Shown here one piece after another: positions 42,405-49,744 of a stretch of 64,000 nt of DNA (the first letter of the stretch is position 1; each line of letters begins with the position of its first letter). This DNA is from Verrucomicrobiota bacterium (lineage in GTDB: Bacteria > Verrucomicrobiota > Verrucomicrobiia > Opitutales > Opitutaceae): the NCBI GenBank assembly GCA_028293545.1, contig JAQGOP010000043.1, positions 127,651 to 191,650 of the forward strand, in the 5' to 3' direction. Made by a program: the position numbers and the translations under genes. Below the pieces are notes generated by a model. That model worked only from the letters and a program-made list of their open reading frames with translations, did not search any database and had not been told where the DNA came from.

Positions 42405-44328
42405 GGGCATCTGCCTTGGCTTCGAGCACGGCTTCTTCGCGCTCGCGGCGGAATTGGCTGGTGTAGAGTTCGTAGTAGTGGCCGCGCTGCTGGAGCAGCT
42501 CGGCGTGCGTGCCGGATTCCTCGATGCGGCCCTTGGTGATCACGAGGATGCGGTCCGCGCGGCGGATCGTGCTGAGGCGGTGGGCGATGACGAAGCTGAT
42601 GCGGCCGGCAAAGATCGTCTCAAGGCCGCGCTGGATCAGCTGTTCGGTCTCGGTGTCGATCGACGACGTGGCTTCGTCCATCACGAAGATCTGCGGGTTT
42701 GCGAGCAGCGCCCGGGCGAAGGAGAGCAACTGCCGCTGCCCGGTGGAGAGGCGGTTGCCGCCTTCGCCCACGTGGGAGTCGTAGCCCTGTTCCATCTGCG
42801 TGATGAACTCATGCGCGTTGACGAGCTTGGCGGCGGCCTCGACTTCGGCGTCAGTGGCGTCGAGCCGGCCGTAGCGGATGTTTTCACGGACGGTGCCTTT
42901 GAAGAGATGCGGGGTCTGCAGGACGATCCCGAGCTGGGCCTGGAGCCAGGCGAGCGGGCGTTCGCGGTAGTCGGTGCCGTTGATAAGGACTTCGCCGCTG
43001 ACCGGTTCGTAGAAACGGCAGACGAGGGAAACGATGGTGCTCTTCCCGCCGCCGGAGGGGCCGACGAGCGCAATGGTTTCACCGGCGCGCACCTTGAGGC
43101 TGAAATCGTGGAGGACGGTGGGCCCGGTGTCGTACTTGAAGGCGATGTTCTTGAATTCGATGGAGTTGATTTGGCTGGAGAGGCCGTCGGGGGAAATTGC
43201 GGATTGCGGATTGTGAATTGCGGATTGATCGGAGGCGCCGTTGGCCGCGGCAGCGCGGTTTGGGCGATCCGCAATCCGCGATCCGAAATCAGCAATGCGA
43301 CGCAGGACTGCGTCGCTGTCCCGGATTGCCGGCTCGGTTGCCAGCAGTCCCATCACGCGCTCGCCGGCGGCTTGGGCGCCTTGCATCTCGGTGAGGCGCT
43401 GGGCGAGCTGGTTGATGGGATTGAAAAACTGGCCGGCGAAATTGATGAAGGCGACGAGCGTGCCGAGCGTGATGGCGTCGTGCGATGCGAGGTAACCGCC
43501 GCGCCAAAGCGCGAGGCCGGCAGCGAGGCTGCCCAGGGTCGTCACGATGGGAAAATAGATCGAGGTCTGCCGCGCGTTGAGGACGGAGGCTTCGAACATC
43601 TGCCGGGAGAGCTGCTGGAATTCGACGAGGTTGTCGGCCTCGCGCACGAGGGTCTTCGTGGTGCGCACGCCTTGGATCGATTCGTTGTAGCCGGCGGTGA
43701 TCTGGGAGTTGAACTTCCGGATTTCACGCGAGCTCAGGAGCATCTTGCGCTGGAAAAATTTCGAGATGATCGCGAGCGGGGGCACGACGCCGATGATAAT
43801 GAGGCCGAGCCGCCAGTTCATATAGAGGAGGCTGGCGGCGATCATGGTGACGTAGCTCAGGCCCCACACGATATCGAGGGAACCCCAGCCGATCACGCGC
43901 GCGAGGCGGTCGCAGTCGCTGGTGAGGCGGGTGATGAGCCAGCCCACGGGGCGCGCGTCGAAAAACGAGAACTCCAGCTCCTGCAGCTTGTTGAAACAGT
44001 CGCGCCGGATGTCGTGCGCCATCCGGTTCGAGAGCGTGCCGGCGAGCTCGATGAAGCTCCAGACGCAGCCGCAGAAAAATGCGGTCACGACCAGGTAGGC
44101 GGTGATGTACCAGCGGAAGGGCGCGTGGGCGCCTTCGCGGATGACGCCGTCGATCACCCAGCGCGTGATCTGGACAAAAACCGCGTCGCAGATGGCAAGG
44201 ACGACCGCGGAAAGGAGGAGCGGGATGAGCAGGTGCTTGAAGCGCAGGGCCCGGCTGAAGATTTTCAGCCAGAGGCTCGTGTCGACGCGGGCCTTGAAGT
44301 CATCGTCCTGGAGATTGGGCGCGGGCAT
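42400..44328 (-). CDS. ABC exporter subunit (TMD-NBD), with translated repeat in linker
   Basis: A 642-residue type IV (MsbA/LmrA-like) ABC half-exporter. Six membrane helices occupy the first about 320 residues. The NBD has Walker A GPSGGGKST, signature LSTGQ (a variant of LSGGQ), Walker B FVMDEATSSID with the catalytic Glu, and switch IAHRLST. Between the TMD and NBD, about residues 345-380 read RIADFGSRIADRPNRAAAA and DQSAIHNPQSAIS, which is translation of the CGGATTGCGGATT interspersed repeat. With the 3-bp-spaced upstream gene it should form a heterodimeric exporter; the cargo (lipid, drug or peptide) is unknown. Its stop codon also lies in a repeat arm. Confidence 0.93.
   Translation of the reverse strand: MPAPNLQDDDFKARVDTSLWLKIFSRALRFKHLLIPLLLSAVVLAICDAVFVQITRWVIDGVIREGAHAPFRWYITAYLVVTAFFCGCVWSFIELAGTLSNRMAHDIRRDCFNKLQELEFSFFDARPVGWLITRLTSDCDRLARVIGWGSLDIVWGLSYVTMIAASLLYMNWRLGLIIIGVVPPLAIISKFFQRKMLLSSREIRKFNSQITAGYNESIQGVRTTKTLVREADNLVEFQQLSRQMFEASVLNARQTSIYFPIVTTLGSLAAGLALWRGGYLASHDAITLGTLVAFINFAGQFFNPINQLAQRLTEMQGAQAAGERVMGLLATEPAIRDSDAVLRRIADFGSRIADRPNRAAAANGASDQSAIHNPQSAISPDGLSSQINSIEFKNIAFKYDTGPTVLHDFSLKVRAGETIALVGPSGGGKSTIVSLVCRFYEPVSGEVLINGTDYRERPLAWLQAQLGIVLQTPHLFKGTVRENIRYGRLDATDAEVEAAAKLVNAHEFITQMEQGYDSHVGEGGNRLSTGQRQLLSFARALLANPQIFVMDEATSSIDTETEQLIQRGLETIFAGRISFVIAHRLSTIRRADRILVITKGRIEESGTHAELLQQRGHYYELYTSQFRREREEAVLEAKADAQ
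43190..43300. repeat. In-frame copy of the CGGATTGCGGATT repeat inside an ABC gene
   Basis: GATTGCGGATTGTGAATTGC on one side and GATCCGCAATCCGCGATCCG on the other form an imperfect inverted repeat of about 110 bp. It is read without frame disruption as part of the exporter's TMD-NBD linker. Confidence 0.75.
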
Positions 44329-44331
44329 GGT

Positions 44332-46194
44332 TCAGGCGGGCTTGAGCTCGGTTTTGAAATCGTCCTCGACGTTGGTCTGGATCTGCCAGAGCCGACGGTA
44401 GAGGCCGTCCTGCGCGGAGAGTTCGGCATGCGTGCCGGTCTGGATGATGCGGCCATGATCGAGGACGATCACGCGGTCGGCGTGCGCGAGGGTGGAGAGG
44501 CGGTGGGCAATGACGAGGGTCGTGGCCCGGCCGCGGCGTTCGCGGAGGGCGTCGAGGATGATGCTCTCGGTTTCCGCATCGATGGCGCTCATGGCGTCGT
44601 CGAGGATGAGGAGCGGCGGGCGCTTCAGCACGGCGCGCGCGATGGCGACGCGCTGGCGCTGTCCCCCGGAGAGCGTGATGCCGCGTTCGCCGATGAGGGT
44701 GTTGTAGCCCTGCTCGAAGGAAAGGATGGTGTCGTGGATCGACGCGGCGCGGGCGGCGGCCTCGATTTCCTGGTCCGGCGCGTCGCCGCGCCCGAGCCGC
44801 AGGTTGTCGCGGAGGGTCTTCGAAAACAGGAAGGGCTCCTGCATGACGACGCCGACCTGGGCGCGCAGCCATTTGCGCGGAAGCGAGGACAGTTCGCGGC
44901 CATCGAACCGGATCGAACCTTCACTGTAATCGTAGAGTCGGAGGAGGAGGTGCAGGAGCGTGCTCTTGCCGGAACCGGAGGGCCCGAGGATGGCGAGGCT
45001 TTCACCGGGCTGGATATCGAAGCTCACGCCGTTGAGGGCGCCGCGTCCCGCCACGGGCAGGCCGGAAGCGGCGTGGTGGAAATGGAGATCGCGGACGGAG
45101 ATGCGGCCGGTGATGGGGGCCGCCAGATCCGTTTCCGGCGGGGGTGCGGGAGCGACCGGCGCGGAGTCGGCCTCGCGCTGGACGGCGAGGATTTCGCGGA
45201 TGCGGGTGAGTGCGACGGCGGTTTTGCCGAGGTCGGTGAGGATGCGGCCCATCTGGCGGAGCGGCCAGAGCATGATGCTCAGGTACGACATGAACGCGAA
45301 GAGCATGCCGACCGTGAGCCGGCCCTCGACGATCCACTGCGCGCCGACGAGGAGGGTAAGGCCGAGCTGGCAGAGGGCGACGACGTCACTGATCGACCAG
45401 TACCATGACATCAGGCGAATGAGGCGGAGGCTGCGGTCGCGGTAGAGGGCGTTGGGGACGGCGAACTTGGCGCGCTCGAATTCCTGGCGCGCGAAGGCGC
45501 GCACGACGCGGATGCCGGTGAGGTTTTCCTGGATGACCGCGGTGAGCGCGCCCTCGGCTTCATCGACGTCCTTGAATGCCTGCTTCACTTTCCGGAAATA
45601 GAAATAGGCGTAGAATATCAGCGGCCCGATCAGGGAGAACGAGACGAGCGTCATGGGCACGCTGAGCGAAACCAGCAACGGGAGGGCGGTGACGGCGAGG
45701 ATGAGCGCGGTGCCGATTTCCATGACCTGGGCGGCGAGGAACTGGCGGGCGGTTTCGACGTCGCTGGTGCAGCGCTGGACGAGGTCGCCGGTTTCGGCGC
45801 GGTCGTGGTGCCGGGCGGGCAGGTGGTTGAGATGATCGTAGAGCTGGTCCTTGAGCTGGCGTGCGATGCCGTCGCTTGCGAGGGAGGCCTGCCAGCCTTT
45901 GAGGTAGTTGAAAATCCCGCTGGCGAGGCTGAGCAGCACCATGGCAACGGGGGCAAGCCAGAGGTGGGTGCGGAGGTGTTCGGCGCCCCCAAGAGCGCGG
46001 AGCACGGCGGCGATGAGGGCGGGGGTTTCCGGGCCGACGACTTTGCCCCCGACGGCGTAGTCGATGGTCACGCTGCCGATGAGCGGGACGCCGTAGGCGA
46101 GGAAGGTGGCGAGGACGACGCAAGCGAGAGCCAGGCAGTAGCGCAGGCGGTTGCCGCGCATGATCGAACCGATGGCTTGGAGCTGGGAAAACAT
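44332..46194 (-). CDS. ABC exporter subunit (TMD-NBD) with Asp-type Walker B
   Basis: A 620-residue half-exporter. Six membrane segments occupy the first about 310 residues. The NBD has Walker A GPSGSGKST, canonical signature LSGGQ, H-loop IAHRLST, but Walker B reads LLILDDAMSAID: the catalytic Glu is replaced by Asp. In heterodimeric exporters this marks the degenerate site, which is completed by the partner's altered signature (LSTGQ in the gene at 42400). One consensus and one degenerate site are therefore predicted. It is followed after 3 bp by the partner gene, so the two are one operon. A possible attenuator lies in its leader. Confidence 0.93.
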   Translation of the reverse strand: MFSQLQAIGSIMRGNRLRYCLALACVVLATFLAYGVPLIGSVTIDYAVGGKVVGPETPALIAAVLRALGGAEHLRTHLWLAPVAMVLLSLASGIFNYLKGWQASLASDGIARQLKDQLYDHLNHLPARHHDRAETGDLVQRCTSDVETARQFLAAQVMEIGTALILAVTALPLLVSLSVPMTLVSFSLIGPLIFYAYFYFRKVKQAFKDVDEAEGALTAVIQENLTGIRVVRAFARQEFERAKFAVPNALYRDRSLRLIRLMSWYWSISDVVALCQLGLTLLVGAQWIVEGRLTVGMLFAFMSYLSIMLWPLRQMGRILTDLGKTAVALTRIREILAVQREADSAPVAPAPPPETDLAAPITGRISVRDLHFHHAASGLPVAGRGALNGVSFDIQPGESLAILGPSGSGKSTLLHLLLRLYDYSEGSIRFDGRELSSLPRKWLRAQVGVVMQEPFLFSKTLRDNLRLGRGDAPDQEIEAAARAASIHDTILSFEQGYNTLIGERGITLSGGQRQRVAIARAVLKRPPLLILDDAMSAIDAETESIILDALRERRGRATTLVIAHRLSTLAHADRVIVLDHGRIIQTGTHAELSAQDGLYRRLWQIQTNVEDDFKTELKPA

Positions 46195-46270
46195 CTGGAA
46201 GAAATTCGAAGGTTAAAAATTCGAAATTCGAGGGAGGGCGGGCGGGAAAACGAGGGATTCTAAACTGGAG

Positions 46271-46345
46271 AATAAAAAACCCGCTCGGTGGGAGCGGGTG
46301 GGGAAACGTGGGAGAGTTTCCGTAGGCCCGCTCGGTGCGGCGGGC
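46271..46345 (-). promoter_or_regulatory. Candidate transcription attenuator in ABC exporter leader
   Basis: Read on the minus strand, a first hairpin (GCCCGCCGCACCGAGCGGGC, 46345-46326) is followed by a middle hairpin (GGAAAC...GTTTCC), then by CCCGCTCCCACCGAGCGGG (46298-46280) with a following T6 run, an intrinsic terminator. The 3' arm of the first hairpin (GAGCGGG) can also pair with the 5' arm of the terminator (CCCGCTC), so the two folds are mutually exclusive. The terminator ends about 77 bp before the exporter start at 46194. Confidence 0.45.
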
Positions 46346-46506
46346 TGGAACCGGCTTAGATGGCCGGGATGCCCGCGGGTGCGACGAAGAGAATATAAAT
46401 AAATTCAGCGCGCATCATGGGGAGGGCAGGGATTGGTGCGGAGGAAGGGGATTGTGGGCGCGGCTAGCAAGTCGGGAATTTGGGGCACCACGAAATACAC
46501 GAAACA

Positions 46507-46694
46507 CACGAAAGGAAATACCCTGAGGTCAAACCCTCAGGATTTTTAGCCGCAAAGAAGCGCAAGTTTTCCCGGGGCTGCGAAGGAGATTGGGGAGCGC
46601 TTATAAGCGCGCGGAAGTTTCGATTCGAAGCCTTGGAAACTGCGCTTCTTTGCGGCTAAAAATCCTAAGGATCGGTGCCGGGTATTCTTTCGTG
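46507..46694. repeat. Nested palindromic repeat with perfect 26-bp arms
   Basis: Inner arms at 46539-46564 and 46641-46666 are perfect inverted copies (core TTTTAGCCGCAAAGAAGCGC). Outer arms CACGAAAGG-AATACCC (46507-46523) and GGGTATTCTTTCGTG (46680-46694) are nearly so. The left part also has a small CCCTGAGG..CCTCAGG hairpin. It fills much of the 46346-46838 gap between the divergent ABC exporter operon and the sigma-factor gene. Confidence 0.8.
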
Positions 46695-46838
46695 ATGCCT
46701 GACCCTCCGGATGGGCGAAGATCAGGGCTGATTCGCGGTCGGTTCGGCTCGCGTGGGTTTTTCGTGGTGAAAAAAGGGGAAGGGGATGAAGTTCCTTCTA
46801 AGAAACCCGCGCTTCCTCCGTTTCATCCGCAGAACGTC

Positions 46839-47378
46839 ATGTCCACCGAACTCCCGACTCCTCGGGCCCAGACGCATGAAAACACCGGATTTCTGGAACG
46901 CATCTTCGCGGAGCAACAGGCTCCGCTTACCCGCTATACCGCGCGCCTGCTGGGGGATCACGACCGCGCGCGCGATGTCGTGCAGGACGCCTTCGTCAAA
47001 CTCATGGCCCAGCCGCGCGCCGAGGTGGAGGGCCATGTCGTCGAATGGCTTTTCACGGTCTGCCGCAACGGCGCGCTCGATGTCCTGCGAAAGGAGCATC
47101 GGATGAGACGCTTCGAGGAGGGGGAAATGGAGCGCGCCGCGGGCGCCGAGGACCGCCCAGGCCGCACGCTCGAAGCGGCCGAGACGCAGGCTTCCGTGCT
47201 GCGGCTGATCGACCGCCTGCCGCCGAACCAGCAGGAAGTGGTGCGGCTCAAGTTCCAAAATGGTTTTAGCTACAAGGAAATCGCCGGGATCACTGCGTTG
47301 TCGGTGACGAATGTCGGTTTCCTGATTCACACCGCGGTCACGCGCTTGCGCCGCGAATTCGGGGCCGAGCGAACATAA
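46839..47378 (+). CDS. ECF-type RNA polymerase sigma factor
   Basis: A 179-residue sigma-70 family factor. Region 2 shows LLGDHDRARDVVQDAFVKLM and VVEWLFTVCRNGALDVLRKE; region 4 shows IDRLPPNQQEVVRLKFQNGFSYKEIAGITALSVTNVGFLIHTAVTRLRREF. Start at 46839 (MSTELPT) follows a plausible purine-rich site. The next gene, 17 bp downstream, encodes a membrane VWA protein whose N-terminus resembles an anti-sigma zinc-less domain, so the pair is a probable sigma/anti-sigma unit. The signal sensed is unknown. Confidence 0.93.
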   Translation: MSTELPTPRAQTHENTGFLERIFAEQQAPLTRYTARLLGDHDRARDVVQDAFVKLMAQPRAEVEGHVVEWLFTVCRNGALDVLRKEHRMRRFEEGEMERAAGAEDRPGRTLEAAETQASVLRLIDRLPPNQQEVVRLKFQNGFSYKEIAGITALSVTNVGFLIHTAVTRLRREFGAERT

Positions 47379-47395
47379 GCCTGGAGAAAATACCG

Positions 47396-49561
47396 ATGAG
47401 CCTTTCCAAAATTTCCCCCGATGATCCGAAATTGACCGCCTACGCGCTCGGCGAGCTCGCGGGCGAGGAGCGCACGGCCTTCGAGGCCGCGCTGCGCGAA
47501 GACGTCGCGGCGCAGGCCGCGGTCGAAGCCATCCGCGCGATGGCCGCCCGCCTGGAGTTCGCGCTCGCCGCGGAACCCATGGTGCCGCCGGCGCCGGCCG
47601 CGAAGGAGCTGCTGGCCGCGGGTCCCTACGCGAAAAAAGCCAGGCTGCTGAAATTCCCGCAGCTCTATTATCTCGCCGGCGGGCTGGCCGCCGCATGTTT
47701 CGCCGTAATCGTGGCGCTGAACCCAGCGAGCCACCGGGTGCGTGAGGCGAGGTACCAGGAAGTAAGCCTGATCGGGGCCGCGAATGAAAAGAAGCGCGCC
47801 GAGGTTGAAGCCGACCTGGCGAAGGACACCGCGGCAATGCCGCTGGAGCCGCCCGCATCCGCTTCGGTGGCGGGTGCGGCGGGCGTCGAGCAGGCAAGGA
47901 AGCGCGATGTGCGCGACAAGGTTGAAAGCGGACTGAAGGAACGCCAGCGCATCGATGCGCAGGGGGGAGCTGTCGTTAAGATGCAGCTGTCCAGCCGGGC
48001 CATGGCGTCGTGGTCCCCCGGCGTTCATAAGGACGAAGCCGGTTCGGCGGGTTTCTTGAAGGAGGCCGCTGCTCCCGCGCCGACGACCGTCCCGAACACC
48101 GAGGCGTACGCGTATCGGCGGGACAATGATTTCCTCCGCGCGGCAGAAAACCCGTTGTCCACGTTTTCCATCGACGTCGACACGGCCAGTTATTCCAACG
48201 TCCGCCGTTTCCTCGATGGCGGCCTGGTGCCTCCGCCCGATGCGGTGCGCGTGGAGGAGCTGGTGAATTATTTCCCGTATCATTACGCGCCGCCGGCGGG
48301 CGGCGTGCCGTTCGCGGCCTCGATGGAGGTGGCGGACGCCCCGTGGGCGCCGACGCATCGGCTGGTACGGATCGGATTGAAGGGCCGCGAAGTGACGACG
48401 AGCCAGCGGCCGGTGGCGAACCTCGTTTTCCTGCTCGATGTTTCGGGGTCGATGAACGAGCCGAACAAGCTGCCGCTCGTGAAGGAGTCGATGCGATTGC
48501 TGGTTAGCAAACTTCGCCCGGATGACCGCGTGGCGATCGTGGTGTACGCCGGCGCGAGCGGGTTGGCGCTGCCTTCGACGCCGGTGGCGAGGTCGCATGA
48601 AATTCTCGCGGCGCTGGATGAGCTTTCCCCGGGCGGTTCGACGAACGGCGCGATGGGGCTGCACCTCGCGTATGATATCGCGAAGGCCAATTTCGTGGCG
48701 GGCGGGGTGAACCGCGTCATCCTCTGCACCGACGGCGACTTCAACGTGGGGGTGACGAACGACGGGGAACTGATCCGTCTCGTCACCGAGAAGGCGAAGT
48801 CGGGCGTGTTCCTGACGGCGCTCGGTTTCGGGATGGGCAATTACAAGGACGCGACGCTGGAGCAGCTCGCGGACAAGGGTAACGGCAACTACGGCTACAT
48901 CGATACGCGCCGCGAGGCCGAGAAGCTGCTCGTCGAGCAGGTGAACGGCACGCTGGTGACGATCGCGAAGGACGTGAAGCTCCAAGTGGAGTTCAACCCG
49001 GCGCAGGTCGCGAGCTACCGTTTGATCGGCTACGAGAACCGGATGCTGAACAAGGAGGATTTCAACAACGACAAGATCGACGCCGGCGAAATCGGCGCGG
49101 GGCACACCGTGACGGCGCTATATGAAGTGGTCCCGGTGGGAGCGGAGGGCGAGGGCCAGGCGGAGTCGCGGGTGGGCGCGGTCGATGAACTGAGATACCG
49201 GATTGCGGGGGCTGGAAACCGGAAAACTCAGGCGGGAGACGAGCGGGAGAATGCGAGCCGAGGCTCGGCGGAGTTGCTGACGCTCAAGGTGCGTTACAAG
49301 GAGCCGTCGGCGGAGGTAAGCCGGAAGCTGGAGTTCCCGCTGGTGGATGCGAAGCGCGGGTTCGCGGAGGCGAGCGCGGATTTCAAGTTCGCGGCGGCGG
49401 TCGCGGAATTCGGGATGATCCTCCGCGACTCACCGCACAAGGGCGCGGGCACGATGAAGGACGTGATCGCTTGGGCGGAAGCGGGGATCAATTCGGATGT
49501 CGGCGGTTATCGCGGGGAGTTCATCAGCCTGGCGCGGCGGGTGGACCTGATCGTGCAGTAG
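47396..49561 (+). CDS. Membrane VWA protein (YfbK-like) with anti-sigma-like N-terminus
   Basis: A 721-residue protein. The first 60 residues (ISPDDPKLTAYALGELAGEERTAFEAALRED) resemble the short helical N-terminus of anti-sigma factors. One membrane helix (YYLAGGLAAACFAVIVALNP) lies near 85-105. Then a VWF_A N-terminal domain of the YfbK type (NPLSTFSIDVDTASYSNVRRFL, LVNYFPYHY), and the VWA domain with MIDAS LDVSGSMN and later LCTDGDFNVG. The C-terminal DUF3520 region extends to about residue 720. Near 49196 about 25 residues (RYRIAGAGNRKTQAG) come from an interspersed repeat. It probably binds the sigma factor inside and a ligand outside. Confidence 0.88.
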   Translation: MSLSKISPDDPKLTAYALGELAGEERTAFEAALREDVAAQAAVEAIRAMAARLEFALAAEPMVPPAPAAKELLAAGPYAKKARLLKFPQLYYLAGGLAAACFAVIVALNPASHRVREARYQEVSLIGAANEKKRAEVEADLAKDTAAMPLEPPASASVAGAAGVEQARKRDVRDKVESGLKERQRIDAQGGAVVKMQLSSRAMASWSPGVHKDEAGSAGFLKEAAAPAPTTVPNTEAYAYRRDNDFLRAAENPLSTFSIDVDTASYSNVRRFLDGGLVPPPDAVRVEELVNYFPYHYAPPAGGVPFAASMEVADAPWAPTHRLVRIGLKGREVTTSQRPVANLVFLLDVSGSMNEPNKLPLVKESMRLLVSKLRPDDRVAIVVYAGASGLALPSTPVARSHEILAALDELSPGGSTNGAMGLHLAYDIAKANFVAGGVNRVILCTDGDFNVGVTNDGELIRLVTEKAKSGVFLTALGFGMGNYKDATLEQLADKGNGNYGYIDTRREAEKLLVEQVNGTLVTIAKDVKLQVEFNPAQVASYRLIGYENRMLNKEDFNNDKIDAGEIGAGHTVTALYEVVPVGAEGEGQAESRVGAVDELRYRIAGAGNRKTQAGDERENASRGSAELLTLKVRYKEPSAEVSRKLEFPLVDAKRGFAEASADFKFAAAVAEFGMILRDSPHKGAGTMKDVIAWAEAGINSDVGGYRGEFISLARRVDLIVQ

Positions 49562-49744
49562 GGGCGAGGCGCGCACAGGTGCGCTGAAAGCTTCGACATG
49601 CGAGCTCCGGCGAAACTTCGGTGGTGGAACGCGTTGTCGAAGACCCTGGGCCCATCGAATGGGAGCGGCTCCGTCGGCATAAAACGCAGGCGGAGCCAAA
49701 CCTCGTAGCGGTGCGTCTTTCAGAGGCGGGTCGGAGACCGCGCC
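49562..49744. repeat. Repeat-derived gap between convergent genes
   Basis: The gap contains GGTGGAACGCGTTGTCGAAG, a relative of the 8446 palindrome arm, and further GC palindromes such as GGAGCGGCTCCG. No gene is present. Confidence 0.45.

Noticed and set aside
42325-45408. A 1027-codon open frame on the plus strand opposite the ABC exporter genes
   Set aside because: It mirrors the codon structure of the two minus-strand exporter genes, which have complete family motifs. High GC keeps the antisense frame open. It has no family features of its own.
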